DNA of 64,000 bases from Symbiodinium kawagutii (taxonomy: Eukaryota > Sar > Dinophyceae > Suessiales > Symbiodiniaceae), in the NCBI GenBank assembly GCA_009767595.1, contig VSDK01012950.1, positions 477,463 through 541,462 of the forward strand. The letters run 5' to 3'. Positions 44,866-54,808 of this stretch are shown in pieces. The position numbers were made by a program, and so were the translations under genes. How positions within the stretch are numbered: position 1 is the first letter of the stretch; the number at the start of each line of letters is the position of its first letter. Under the pieces are notes generated by a model, which was not told the DNA's origin, did not search any database, and worked only from the letters and a program-made list of their open reading frames with translations.

Positions 44866-45035
44866 ATTGGCCCAGTCTTTGTCTTGAAGCCCCTGATGAC
44901 AGCTGTCCAGCACGCCGCTGAGATCGCTGCCTGCGCATCCTCTACGGCCTTTTGCCCATGCTCCTGGCAGTGCCGCCGTGGCATGTTGCGGCACTCATGG
45001 CTAAGCCACTGCCAAGATCCTGACTGAACCATCAT
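44866..45035 (-). CDS. candidate exon
   Basis: Minus frame WQWLSHECRNMPRRHCQEHG, QKAVEDAQAAISAACWTAVI then RGFKTKTGPM, after an AG (GGTTCAG or TTGGCAG) and ending near ATG|GTTGG. Cys/His-containing helical sequence, strong codon bias. Function unknown. Confidence 0.55.
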
Positions 45036-45067
45036 GACTATATCCATAGATCCTGACTAACATTGAC

Positions 45068-45262
45068 TCACCATTCATTCTTCAGTTTGCTTATAGTTTT
45101 TTTGTGTTCATGTCTTATTTCTTGTCCAAGCCACCATCGACTGGATTTAGCGAAGGACTTGCCCTTCAAGTTGCATGCCGAACTTGCCATCCAAATTACA
45201 ATGCCATTGAGGCTGGCGGTGGCTGATCGATCCCTATGGTTGATTCGTTGTGCCTGTAGTGT
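45068..45262 (-). CDS. candidate exon
   Basis: Minus frame LQAQRINHRDRSATASLNGI, VIWMASSACNLKGKSFAKSS then RWWLGQEIRHEHKKTISKLK NEW. The basic C-terminal part is helical. Boundaries uncertain. Confidence 0.5.
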   Translation of the reverse strand, partial: TLQAQRINHRDRSATASLNGIVIWMASSACNLKGKSFAKSSRWWLGQEIRHEHKKTISKLKNEW

Positions 45263-45458
45263 CAAGTAGATAAAGATACACATACACAAACACATCTGAG
45301 CGTCTTTAGGCAGTAGGATGCTCAATGCACAGAATCCTACCTACAGGCCACATCTTATAGGCCTGCCCCCGTGGAACACTGATCGGTTTGGCAGTGATTG
45401 AGCACCCCCCGTGGCCTCGACAAGCTTCGCAACATCATGGCTGGTACTTTTTGATGAC

Positions 45459-45716
45459 TCAGATGGAAACATGAAAACAGCCATGGGAAGTCAGTACATG
45501 TTGGTGGCTTATATGGCTTAGTTCGTAGTCAAACCTATCATGTTGGTCAATCCCTACCATCAGTGAGTTGGGACTACCCTTGTGCTCAGGTCCCATGTCT
45601 GCCGCCATCCATGCTGAGCGCAGTGCGGGGAACCCCCTGTCCCTGCCTTCCATTGAGCTCCCAACGCCTCGCAGCTTCAGCTTCGCATTGGTCCCCTCTT
45701 GGTGCACGCTTGGCAT
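45459..45716 (-). CDS. candidate exon, about 80 codons
   Basis: Minus frame from 45716: PSVHQEGTNAKLKLRGVGSS, MEGRDRGFPALRSAWMAADM, GPEHKGSPNSLMVGIDQHDR, FDYELSHISHQHVLTSHGCF. Long and well composed. Function unknown. Confidence 0.55.
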   Translation of the reverse strand: MPSVHQEGTNAKLKLRGVGSSMEGRDRGFPALRSAWMAADMGPEHKGSPNSLMVGIDQHDRFDYELSHISHQHVLTSHGCFHVSI

Positions 45717-45739
45717 GCGCTCTTAAGCCATATCAGCCA

Positions 45740-46320
45740 TGGTCTAGCCATGATTAACCACCGTGGAGCCAAGGAAAACCATCATAGTAGCCATGATTAA
45801 CCAACCATCAACCATCATCATGAATTATTATTAATCATTATTGACCAACCATTGAACAACCATTCAGCATAGTAGCCATGATGAACAGTCCTTGACCGCT
45901 CACAACCATCAACGGTTCTTAATAATACGTTAGCCGTAGTTAGTACTTAATGGCTACGATGCCATAACCAACATTAGGCACTACTAGCAATCAGGAGCGC
46001 TTGTTAGCGCACCAATCAGCATTGGAAATAGCCAGCAACAACCAACCGTTTAAGCAACCATTGACCAACCATTCAGCATAGACGCCATGATGAACCACCA
46101 TTGAGCACTACCAACAATCATCAACTGTTCTTAGTAAAACATTAGCCATTAGTTAATAGCTAATAGCAACGATAAATCATCATGAACCATGACTATCAAT
46201 CATCAGCCGTTGTCAGCCAACCAATAAACACAGGAGGTAGCCATCAATAATCACCCCCATTGAATCAACCAATGGCCATGACCAACCATGGCTTACCAAC
46301 CCCGTTGAACCCACCATGAC
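45740..46320. other. C/A-rich half-intron
   Basis: ACCATCATCATGAA, AACCAACCATTGA and CAACCATCAACG words fill the stretch left of the exon at 46321. No gene. Confidence 0.5.
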
Positions 46321-46407
46321 CAGCCACCAGGGTTGCCACCGCCACCTCCACATCCGCTGACTCCAAAGCTTTGACGCCCGTCTGGAAGCCCATGGGGTCC
46401 AGGACAC
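46321..46407 (-). CDS. candidate internal exon
   Basis: Acceptor ACCGCTGAG, then VLDPMGFQTGVKALESADVE VAVATLVA, donor GCTG|GTCATG on the minus strand. Well composed alpha/beta sequence. Function unknown. Confidence 0.6.
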
Positions 46408-46679
46408 CTCAGCGGTGGCCGTGTTGGTGAGTCCAGGAGTCACCGACGCTTGGTTGGCGAGCTGGTTATAGGATGGTTATAGTTAGTTAAATTTGATTAT
46501 AGTAAAACAGCTGGAGGAATAGTTACATTGGCCAAGACTACTTCAATAAGAATTGAACAAAGCAATTACTCTACTTCAAGTGATCCCCGCCATGGCATGG
46601 CGGCATTTGGCATATCTTCTGGCATTCTATCTGGCTCATAGCAAGTAAAGCTGAATGGGAGAAACACATTGAACCAGCA

Positions 46680-46853
46680 TTTGTTTCAGGGGCTCCATAC
46701 GGCTCCCCTAAACCATTCGGAAAGTCCGAACCGTTTGGAGGTAGAACCGTGGACCAACCAAACGGCAGCAGGCTTCACTTGCACAGTCCCCGCTGCTGAC
46801 CGAAAGGAGTGCAGCCAATCCGTGTCGCATATTTCTGCAACCAAGAACTGGAT
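46680..46853 (-). CDS. candidate exon directly following family A copy 7
   Basis: The element ends CACCAACCAG and the minus frame starts at once: IQFLVAEICDTDWLHSFRSA, AGTVQVKPAAVWLVHGSTSK then RFGLSEWFRGAVWSP. A clear case of the element tip serving as 3' splice site. The 3' boundary is not resolved. Function unknown. Confidence 0.6.
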
Positions 46854-46950
46854 CTGGTTGGTGGTTTCAACCCGTATGGAAACACATTAGTCAACCAACG
46901 AACCATCGCAAACATTGGAGAACATCAAAGTGGAAGTGTCTTAAACGATC
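46854..46950. mobile_element. family A introner-like element, copy 7
   Basis: Left tip CTGGTTGGTGGTTTCAACCC, interior ACATTAGTCAACCAACGAAC; right tip eroded. Confidence 0.65.
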
Positions 46951-47099
46951 AACTAGTGATATACCTCAACTGGAGGCGCAACAGTGGAAAGGAATCAAAA
47001 ATCACCATACCCATAAGCGACCCATGATCATTGGATGCCTGGATCTATGATCATCATTCACCTTCCATTTCCATCTTGGAAGGGTCACCCGGAAGGGTC

Positions 47100-47530
47100 A
47101 CCCCACCCCAACCCATTTCTACCTTGGAAGGGTCACTATTCCTCCCACCGGGATCGCTACACTGGTGGGCCACCGCGCCAGTCGCTTTGGCTGCATCTGC
47201 TTGTGCCTGAATGGCCTGGACAGCATGGGTAGCAACCACGAGGATCACCCCGCCGAATCACTGGGGGAAGGCATGCGCTTGGCCTTGATTTCTTATGAAC
47301 TCTGCAGTTATCCTCAACCAGTGATTGACTATGAACCCAAAGGTATTGACTTCATCCACTTACTGAACTGGCTTGGGGACAATGCAGGTAGATTTCGAGA
47401 AACGTGTCGCACTTAAACACACTTGCAGCAACTCCGAAGTATAAAAATGGATCTTGCCAGGCGAATGCCTTCGGAACCAAGACACCTTTTGCTCCTCATC
47501 GCTGGTAGCCGCATCTCTGGCCTGTGTGCC
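47100..47530 (-). CDS. coding-like region, one frame with two in-frame stops
   Basis: A single minus frame reads GTQARDAATSDEEQKVSWFR, HFYTSELLQVCLSATRFSKS to PKPVQ, TAA, then VDEVNTFGFIVNHWLRITAE to HAFPQ, TGA, then VILVVATHAVQAIQAQADAA KATGAVAHQ. Each piece looks coding. Alternatives: several exons whose junctions mimic stops (both stops follow CAG), or a pseudogene. The plus strand is also open at 47165-47416 (GIDFIHLLNWLGDNAGRFRE), so strand is not settled. Confidence 0.4.
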
Positions 47531-47708
47531 TTCAACCTTTGTGTTTTTTTTTCTACCCTGGGGATCCCCTTTTCTTCAATGTTACAGCAGTACATTCCAA
47601 TTTTGGGCTCCCCAAAATGAGAAAGCACCATATCACCCCCATTCATCACCAAGCTTCCCACCCCACATCCACCATGGATCCACCCATCCACCATGGAGAT
47701 CCACCACC

Positions 47709-47890
47709 CTGCGCGGCGCCCTGGGCACCTCCACTTCCGCCTGACGGCTGGCGATCTGCGCATTGAGCTTCGCCACTTCGGCCTCCAACTTGGTCTTCTC
47801 CTGGCGAGGGCGACCATGGCCACCGTGGCCGCCATGGGGAGCCCGTTGCGGATGTGACCACCGGTGGCCGAAACGGGTACCGCAGTCCTG
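47709..47890 (-). CDS. candidate exon with coiled coil
   Basis: The minus frame contains GHGRPRQEKTKLEAEVAKLN then AQIASRQAEVEVPRAPR, with heptad spacing typical of a coiled coil, and ends near a GT donor (GCAGG|GTGGTGG). Partner unknown. Confidence 0.55.
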
Positions 47891-48399
47891 GGGAATGGTT
47901 GATGTGTGTGGTTGGAAATTCCCATCAGTCATCAGCCATCCATGGCCATGGAGACTTATTTGCTTAATCTTTGGCGGTGAGAGGTAGTGATGGATGGTCA
48001 TGGTTGATCGTTGGTTCATTGTTGAATGATGGTTTGCCAGGGAGCTGGCTCACTCATCTGTGATGGGTGATTGCCAAAGCCGGAGGGCTGGCTAATGGTG
48101 GTGGTGATAGTTGATTGGGCGGTCATGTTGATAATTGCAAGGTGACTGTTGGTTTATTGGTGCTATCGGCAATCACTTTCTTGGAAACCCGTTTGCCAAC
48201 CATCACTATGAAACACATTTCTTTGGGTGAGAGGCTCATGTCCATGCTCATGGCAAGGATGGTTACAAGCTGCAGATTGGCAACATGGGTCATGAACAAC
48301 ATGAGTTGATGGTTGTCATCAGGTGATCATAGTGATTTTTTGATGCTGGCTGATTGGCAATACTGCCATTATAATTAACCATTGTAACCATTAGTTAAC

Positions 48400-48565
48400 C
48401 ATGACTGCTTCTTACTGCCGGTGAATCCTTGAATCCTCGGCAAAGGGTGATCACTAGTGCTGGGCCCTTTCCCCAGAGAACGGGATGCTATCCATTGAAC
48501 CGCCAGCACATGGGTTGATAAATCACGGGAAAGAAAAGCAAAGTCACGGTGTTGCTGATGGATCA
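48400..48565 (-). CDS. candidate exon
   Basis: Minus frame HQQHRDFAFLSRDLSTHVLA, VQWIASRSLGKGPSTSDHPL then PRIQGFTGSK. Boundaries unresolved. Confidence 0.45.
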
Positions 48566-48714
48566 TCATGGTTCTTCATGCGCCAGATTCAGTAAAGATC
48601 AAAAATGATTATCAAGAATCATCACTAACCATAATATTTCCCATGAATCTATATCATTTTTGGATGTTATCCCCTACTAAGTTCCCTACTACTAACCATC
48701 ATTAACCACCTGCC

Positions 48715-48815
48715 AGACCCTGGGTCTTAACGCCCTGCATTGTACAGTGCGGCGAAGCCGGCACTCCTTTTCCAGCTCCGATTTATCCTCAGCGATGGAA
48801 GGTCTGGGTCTAAAA
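48715..48815 (-). CDS. candidate exon, charged helix
   Basis: Minus frame RPSIAEDKSELEKECRLRRT VQCRALRPR. Codon bias is good. Followed on the left by C/A-rich intron sequence. Confidence 0.45.
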
Positions 48816-50176
48816 ACGATGCTTTGTGGTCGTTTATGATGGTTAAAGAGTTGGCTAAGAAGCATCACATATCTACCAAGGGGTAATCATAAATTACTTG
48901 ATTGTACCTTAACCAACCCACTATCATTAAAGAGTTGTCTAGTTTATGATGCTAATCAAGTAAGAATCAAAAACCATTAAAAACTAACCCACAAGAAACA
49001 ATCAGATTGGTGACTGATCCATTACACAACAACCTATTCAAAGTGACCATTAAAGAACCATTTTTGACACTGAGTAATCATTTACCAAAAATAACTTCCA
49101 CCTAATCGTTCAGAAGTACCTAACAATCATATTCTATAACCACTATATAACCATTGGTCAATTAACAACCTGTAGCCGGGAATAACGATCATGAACTATC
49201 ATAATTGACAAAAAACTAGAACTAATAAATAACTATTGACAACCACTATACAGCCAAGAATAGACATCGATAACATGTAATCATCTCCATTGGTGATTAA
49301 ACATCCATAATTATCAGTATTAAATACCATAAAAAACCATGAATTAATAATCCATCCATTCAACTTCCATCTGATCACCAATAGGCACAAATAGCCATCA
49401 ATTAACCATCAATAAACCATAAATCATCATTAACCGCTTATTAACCATAAATTAACCACTATAACCATTGGTTAATCCATTCACGTTATAACTATAACCA
49501 TCAATAACCATCACTAGCCATTACTAACAATTAAACAAACCATCACTCACCATTAGCAGCCATCATCAATTAACCATGGCATGAATAGTACCATAAATAA
49601 TCCATCAATGACCATTACAGCCATGGTTAATTGTTATCAATCAGCAATGACAGAACCATCAATACTAATTATCAGCAATAGTCATCAATCAACAATCAGT
49701 ATTAATCATTGCTACCATAATGTACCATCACATAACCATCAATCAACTGCCAATAACCCATCGAATCCCATCAATAATTGCAACCATTAGTTGCAACCAT
49801 GCTCTCCATCAATTTCTGATCAGCCATGGCATAACCTAACAATTATCAATTGTCAATTATCAATAATAATAGCCATCAATAATGACCTACCATGATTTAC
49901 CATGTCACTTGCTCATCAATAATTACCATCAATAATAACCATCGTTAATAACCATCGTTGCTACCATAATTCACCATGGCAAAACCATCAATAATGATTA
50001 TCATCAATAAACTATCATTATCATTATAACCATCAATAATAACCATCATTAACATCAGGCATAGTCATGATTAACCATCATTCATAGTTACATCAATAGT
50101 TCACAATAACCATCATTAACAACCCTACCATGTGTTATTACCATTTTTTCCATTCCAGGGCTCATGAGGCAGGTAC
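48816..50176. other. C/A-rich half-intron, about 1.3 kb
   Basis: Long run of ACCATCAATAA, AACCATCATTAACC and CATCAATAATAACC. No coding. The longest purely single-character flank in the window. Confidence 0.6.
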
Positions 50177-50211
50177 CTCGTGCCGCTTGCAAGTCTGTTA
50201 CCAGATCAGTG
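50177..50211 (-). CDS. micro-exon candidate
   Basis: Acceptor GATTACCAG, TDLVTDLQAAR, donor CGAG|GTACCTG. 35 nt only. Confidence 0.35.
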
Positions 50212-50399
50212 CTGGTAATCGGGCAAAAAAGTGGTTCTGGAAAAGTGTTATTACCATATCATTATAAATTATAATCATCAACAATTACCATCAATAATAA
50301 CCATATGTTATTTTCATGATTAATAACCCTACCATAGTAACTTACCATGGCACGACCTGTCCATCAAGGCCGTGCGCCTGCCATGACCCACCGGTTCAC

Positions 50400-50525
50400 C
50401 TCAGCAGGTTCCGAGGCGCTGCTTCCGCGATGGACAGCTTGGCCCCCAAGGTCTCCGAGCCTCGGCGAGCGCCGGTGAAGCGCAGCATGGCAAGCGCAAG
50501 GGCGACACAACCGGGGGGGGGGGTT
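50400..50525 (-). CDS. candidate internal exon
   Basis: Acceptor CCACCATAG, then PPPGCVALALAMLRFTGARR, GSETLGAKLSIAEAAPRNLL, donor GAG|GTGAAC. A run of 11 C's at its start makes the frame sensitive to sequencing error. Function unknown. Confidence 0.55.
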
Positions 50526-50569
50526 CTATGGTGGATCCCATGCGAAGGAACCGAAAAATCCAGGGCATT

Positions 50570-51285
50570 GATAGGATTTTATATGATTTGAGATGCATTC
50601 ATGAGCATTTATGATTGTGATTACATGATTAATGCTGATGTTTTTCTATCGCTTCTCAGGAAGTTCAGAAGGGCTAAAGCTGATTGATGCTTATAGTTAT
50701 TGAGGATTATTGACGATCATGTTCAAGTTTCTTGATGGCTTTATTGGCGGTGAAGTATTGTTCATGGCTCTTAGTGGTGCAAAAATGAATGGTTAGTGGT
50801 GGTTTTGTCGTGGTTCATTCGTTTGAACTAATGGTTGATGCTTGTGGTCAATAGTGGTAGCTGCTAGCTAGTGACAGCTGAAGATACTTAATTGACGGAT
50901 AGAGATGGTTAGAGAGGGTTTCAAAAGTATTGTGGTGCAAAACGTGTTTAATGATGTTTCAGACATGCTGGTTGATGATGGTTGATTGCTGATGCTTGGT
51001 GATAACATGGAATGGTGGATCAAGTACGATCATTTCTGAGGGTTGACAATAGCAAATGATGGGCAAAGACTATTGATTGATCATATGTAATGAATGATCA
51101 AGCATGATGGTTTGTAAGGTGATTAAAAAATGTCAGTCGATGGTTAAAGTGTTGTGATCATTAGTTGATAGTCTAATCAAAAGGATAAGAAACCATGTGA
51201 GCAATGCCAGTGCTTTAAATGGTATTGACCCAGAGCCATGCGCATGCTCCTAACATGAGTGAACCATTGGTGGCTGCCCCCGTTG
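50570..51285. other. G/T-rich half-intron
   Basis: TGATTGATGC, GGTTGATGATGG and TTGTGGTCAATAG words; no coding recognised. Confidence 0.5.
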
Positions 51286-51286
51286 C

Positions 51287-51420
51287 CTAGGAACCACCCG
51301 TTCCACACCAGCTAGAGGCCTTGGTCAAAAATCCACAGCTGGCCATGGCACCCGCGCCGCAAGCCCTGCTTTTCGCACCGCAGAAATCGTGCTCTCGCAG
51401 CGCGCGGCTCACTGTCTGGT
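51287..51420 (-). CDS. coding island
   Basis: All three minus frames are open (for example VSRALREHDFCGAKSRACGA and RCESTISAVRKAGLAARVPW). Frame not resolved; exon likely. Confidence 0.35.
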
Positions 51421-51449
51421 GGCACCTCTCCAGGCCAATGGATTCATAC

Positions 51450-51535
51450 CTGAAAAATGCGGCGTTTCCAACGCGGTGCCCAGTGCCGGCCCAGTCTCCA
51501 ACCGTTTTGGACCAGCTGAAATTCCACATGGATTC
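51450..51535 (-). CDS. candidate internal exon
   Basis: Acceptor GTCATGCAG, then IHVEFQLVQNGWRLGRHWAP RWKRRIFQ, donor CAG|GTATGA. Clear splice sites. Basic C-terminal part. Function unknown. Confidence 0.6.
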
Positions 51536-51799
51536 CTGCATGACAACGTGCTGCAATATAATATTAAATGTATCAACCCAGCAAGTTCTGTCAACCCAGC
51601 GACGCCTAGGTGAGCAGCTTATTCGACTCCAGCCTATGTTGGTCTCCACAATGTTTCTGCACTGCCAAAAGTTCGCAAAAAGGCCTCCAACCAATATGAG
51701 AAGTTTAAGTTGGAAGTGTCGAAACAGAAAATGTGGATTTGAACAGGTTCGAAATGTGGTGAGATATTTCTAATGAACACTTGATGGCTCTTGTACAGG

Positions 51800-52110
51800 C
51801 TCACCCTAGGCCAAAAATACCCTGTAGTCATCCGTAGCCTCCATTCCAAACACGTAGCCTCCATTCCAAACACAGCTGTGGCACACAAGAGATCGCGCAA
51901 GGCCCTTTCCGGAAGCCAAGGGTTCAACATAAAAATGACTCTCTCCAGGATTCATGCTGTTGGGTATGCCTACTCAACCGCTTACATATTCGCAGCAAAA
52001 GCTGGCTATTGCCAAGCATCTCAAAATCAAACCATGGCCCCTCTTTTGTACGAGCACTGAGGCTCCACCCGGCCCAACCCACAGAAAAACCGTGGCAGCA
52101 ACCCGTGAGA
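51800..52110 (-). CDS. two neighbouring coding-like stretches
   Basis: Minus 51800-51930: MLNPWLPERALRDLLCATAV then FGMEATCLEWRLRMTTGYFW PR. Minus 51936-52080: RTKEGPWFDFEMLGNSQLLL RICKRLSRHTQQHESWRES. Different frames; likely two exons or a frameshifted one. A plus frame at 51791-52060 competes. Function unknown. Confidence 0.4.
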
Positions 52111-52677
52111 GTCACGCCCTGGAAGCTGAATGATCACCCGGAAACTGAGACCAACCACCATCCACATCCGCCATTGAAAACGTAGGAGTCACCATTGTGA
52201 TCAGTAAGTTTGGGCCACTGTGCCTATCGTTCACGCGTGACACTACTAACACGATGACCGGGGCGATCAGTTACATCTACTGGGGTGTCCATGGATGGTG
52301 GTACCTACTAACCATCCAAGTTCATAATCATCAGCAAGAGGGAAACTAGCAGGTTTGGAGCCGCACCATCTATGGACAAAGCCCTCTTAACGTTTGAACC
52401 TTTGAACAATCGAGAAACTGGATTCGCTGCACCTGTATGGCATCCAGGCCACCTTAGATCACCGGTAGCCAGCCAGGGGACGTGCTGGACTCTGGCGCAA
52501 GCCCCAACAACCATGGGAGTGGTGGATCACAGCCAGATGAATATGAAGCAAATCAGCAGCAAAATGCCCCAAAGTCAGGCCATGCAGGATTCAAAACTGA
52601 TGACCTGAGATCATCGAAGATCACCAGCAACAGAAACACTACCACCACGACCAAGAACAACAGCGGGGAACATCTCT

Positions 52678-52905
52678 TCAAGGCTTTGAGGACTGAAGCA
52701 ATGAAATTGGAGACCTTCCCACCAAAAAATATGATGGATGACCGCGGTCCTGTCGGAGCACCATCAAACCCAATGTAGGGAAATCTCCTGGACCCCGTCT
52801 ACCACGTCTCTCAAGATCCAATGCTGAATTTGGACAGGCTGCTCCCCAGGAGACATAGGCAAGCACCAGCGAAATGACCAGTCCAAGTACATAGAAAATA
52901 GCCAA
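52678..52905 (-). CDS. probable first exon with signal anchor
   Basis: ATG at 52905 (minus) opens MAIFYVLGLVISLVLAYVSW then GAACPNSALDLERRGRRGPG. The first 18 residues are hydrophobic, as in a signal peptide or membrane anchor. It lies 90 bp after the stop of RRM gene P, consistent with close head-to-tail genes. The exon end is uncertain, perhaps before VLRQDRGHPSYFLVG. Function unknown. Confidence 0.5.
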   Translation of the reverse strand: MAIFYVLGLVISLVLAYVSWGAACPNSALDLERRGRRGPGDFPTLGLMVLRQDRGHPSYFLVGRSPISLLQSSKP

Positions 52906-52994
52906 ATTCCAAGTACATGATCAATCCTATCACCAGTTAGATTTCCTTGGTTCAGATCCCAGCAAACGACAGGGGCGACCGCTTAAGCCCCCGA

Positions 52995-53084
52995 CTATGC
53001 TGTGGGCTTCTTGCCCCACATGTCCACTTGCAACGCCACGCCCTCAAAGAAGGAGCCATTCAGAGCAGCCACCGCAGTCATTGC
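52995..53084 (-). CDS. RRM gene P, last exon
   Basis: Thirty codons: AMTAVAALNGSFFEGVALQV DMWGKKPTA then TAG. It completes the RRM fold (helix 2 and last strand). Acceptor TTACAG|GCA. The preceding exon ends CTG with GGTGGG following, so the junction can slide by one G and no position gives canonical GT-AG. Same C-terminal DMW..KKPTA as genes Q and R. Confidence 0.85.
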   Translation of the reverse strand, partial: AMTAVAALNGSFFEGVALQVDMWGKKPTA

Positions 53085-53299
53085 CTGTAACCAAACATGG
53101 GTATATTGATGAATGATATGTGGGTCATAGTTACTGGTCAATGGTTCATAGTTAATGGTTAATAGTCAATGGGTCAATAGTGGTGACCATATATGTTATA
53201 TTTGTGATTATAGACATATATGTACCCGGAGAATCAAAAACATTCTTTTTGGTCGCGACGAAAAAACCTGTCTTTTTTGAAAAAACTGGTTTTCTTGGA

Positions 53300-53365
53300 C
53301 GTTACGGAAATTACGGGTAAATTACGGGAAATTATGGGCAAATTACGGTCAAATTACGGGTAAAA
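53300..53365. repeat. 11-bp tandem repeat in RRM gene P intron
   Basis: AAATTACGGGT-like units, about five copies, flanked by TTTTTTGAAAAAACTGG and TTTTTTTTGAAAAAACAG on either side. Confidence 0.8.
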
Positions 53366-53959
53366 AACATGGAAACCCGTTTTTTTTGAAAAAACAGAAA
53401 TTTTGAAATTACGCAGAATAACCAGGTGGTTATTTTTCAACCCTAAAAATAGAAGCTTATTGATTCCCCAGGTACATATACATACATGTTCCCATGGCTC
53501 ACAATGGTCAATGGTTAATGCGTAATTAATGGTCAATGGCACGACTGACGGAGCCTAATAGCTGCTCATGATGCTAAACAAAAAATACGGTCCAGCATGG
53601 CTGGAGAAAGGGACACTCGCCAATCATAGCAGGCAACCAACGTTCGACATCCCCGCGAAGTGCTAGAACAGGAAGGCTCATGGAAACCCTCTCCATCGCC
53701 ATCCCGAAGGTAGTCCACTTACTGCAATTGATTGCTGGCAATGCTTAGCTAATCGTTCATCCATGGATCTGGCTATTGTGGTGACTGATGGACTGAATAC
53801 ACATGATCTTAATTTGATGGATAATCTGAACCAATTGATGATCTGGAATGGATCTCAATCGATGGATCTTAACTCAGTGGATGATCTTCACAAACGTGTC
53901 ATCAGTGGTTCGCTTACATGGCTAGTGGCTAGGCTCCCTGCGGTGCTATCCTGCCCACC

Positions 53960-54055
53960 CAGCGCCTCGGAGTTGGACTTGTAGGCAGCTCCGCCTGTGC
54001 CACTCTTGCCGATCTCAGCGTAGAGGCATGGGACGCCGGCCGTGGACATATGCTC
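53960..54055 (-). CDS. RRM gene P, middle exon
   Basis: Thirty-two phase-0 codons: EHMSTAGVPCLYAEIGKSGT then GGAAYKSNSEAL. It contains the RNP1-region strand (GTGGAAY, an atypical RNP1). Acceptor GCTTGGCAG|GAG. Matches QRM exon 4 of genes Q and R up to the SE(E)A residues, but the downstream intron position differs. Confidence 0.85.
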
Positions 54056-54185
54056 CTGCCAAGCGACCAGCAGGTCGCGCCAAGGCTGTGAGGAGATGAT
54101 CTGCTGAGCAAGTGATACCATGGCGAAACTCATCATGTGCCCGTCACTTTTTTTGAAAAGGATTGCTTTAAATATATTGAGCTAT

Positions 54186-54262
54186 CTTTTTTTTACAGAT
54201 TTTTGTGGAGATCTTTTTTTAACAGATTTTCGTAGAATAGGAGATCTTTTTTTGACAAATCA
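54186..54262. repeat. about 30-bp tandem repeat with oligo-T
   Basis: Three units of GAGATCTTTTTTTNACAGATT in the P intron between 54056 and 54533. Confidence 0.8.
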
Positions 54263-54533
54263 CCCGCCAACTTTGCCATGAACATCTTTGGAACCCCAGC
54301 CAGCCAACTTGGCAGGAGGGATCCTCATCCATGTGGAAAACGTGGCCCGTGCTGCATGTTTAAGAACCCGTGAGAGGCAATCGAGACAACTTCACCAACT
54401 CGCAATCATAGAGAACCCCCTGGTGTGGCTGGCTTCCCTATGTTGTTGAGTTCATTCTACATGGCCTGAAAAGCGACCATCCCTAAACCCAGTTGTTGGT
54501 TGAACGATCCATTCCAGAGGCTCCTTTAACTTC

Positions 54534-54808
54534 ATGTTGATCTCCTTGCTGGTGTTGTTTGGAGGCATGCCTCCCACGAAAACCTTCCTGTCGTTGGCAA
54601 AGTTTCGCAGGCCGGACACCTTTCCGAAACCTTTCATCATCATCATGGGGTTGAACATGGGGTTCCACACCCCACAGCCGCCCCAGTTGCTGCCACATCC
54701 TCCTCCTTTGCCCATGCCACCGCTGTAGCCGCCTTTGCCCATGCCAGCAGCGCCGCCACAGCCTTTCCCTCCACCAAAGCCTTTGCCGCAGCCACCATCA
54801 CCACCGTT
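54534..54808 (-). CDS. RRM gene P, first visible exon (glycine-rich head + RRM start), runs into gap
   Basis: The minus frame comes out of the assembly gap with GGDGGCGKGFGGGKGCGGAA, then a GMGKGG-rich head, WGGCGVWNPMFNPMMMMKGF, GKVSGLRNFANDRKVFVGGM and PPNNTSKEINMKLK. KVFVGG is RNP2. The exon ends LK with GAGCCT after it, giving a GA donor (or a slidable AGGA). Dinoflagellate Gly-rich RRM proteins of this type probably bind RNA; the target is unknown. Unlike Q and R, head and RRM start are in one exon. The start codon is in or beyond the gap. Confidence 0.85.

Noticed and set aside
44690-44887. Long Trp/Phe/Gly-rich frames (minus) and Lys/Pro/Asn-rich frames (plus)
   Set aside because: Both come from the AACCACCAAA tandem array next to an exon; treated as intron.
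52482-52530. LDSGAS motif resembling a retroelement aspartic protease
   Set aside because: Only the five to six residue match; the downstream sequence is low-complexity Asn/Thr/Gln and no reverse transcriptase, RNase H or integrase motifs were seen.
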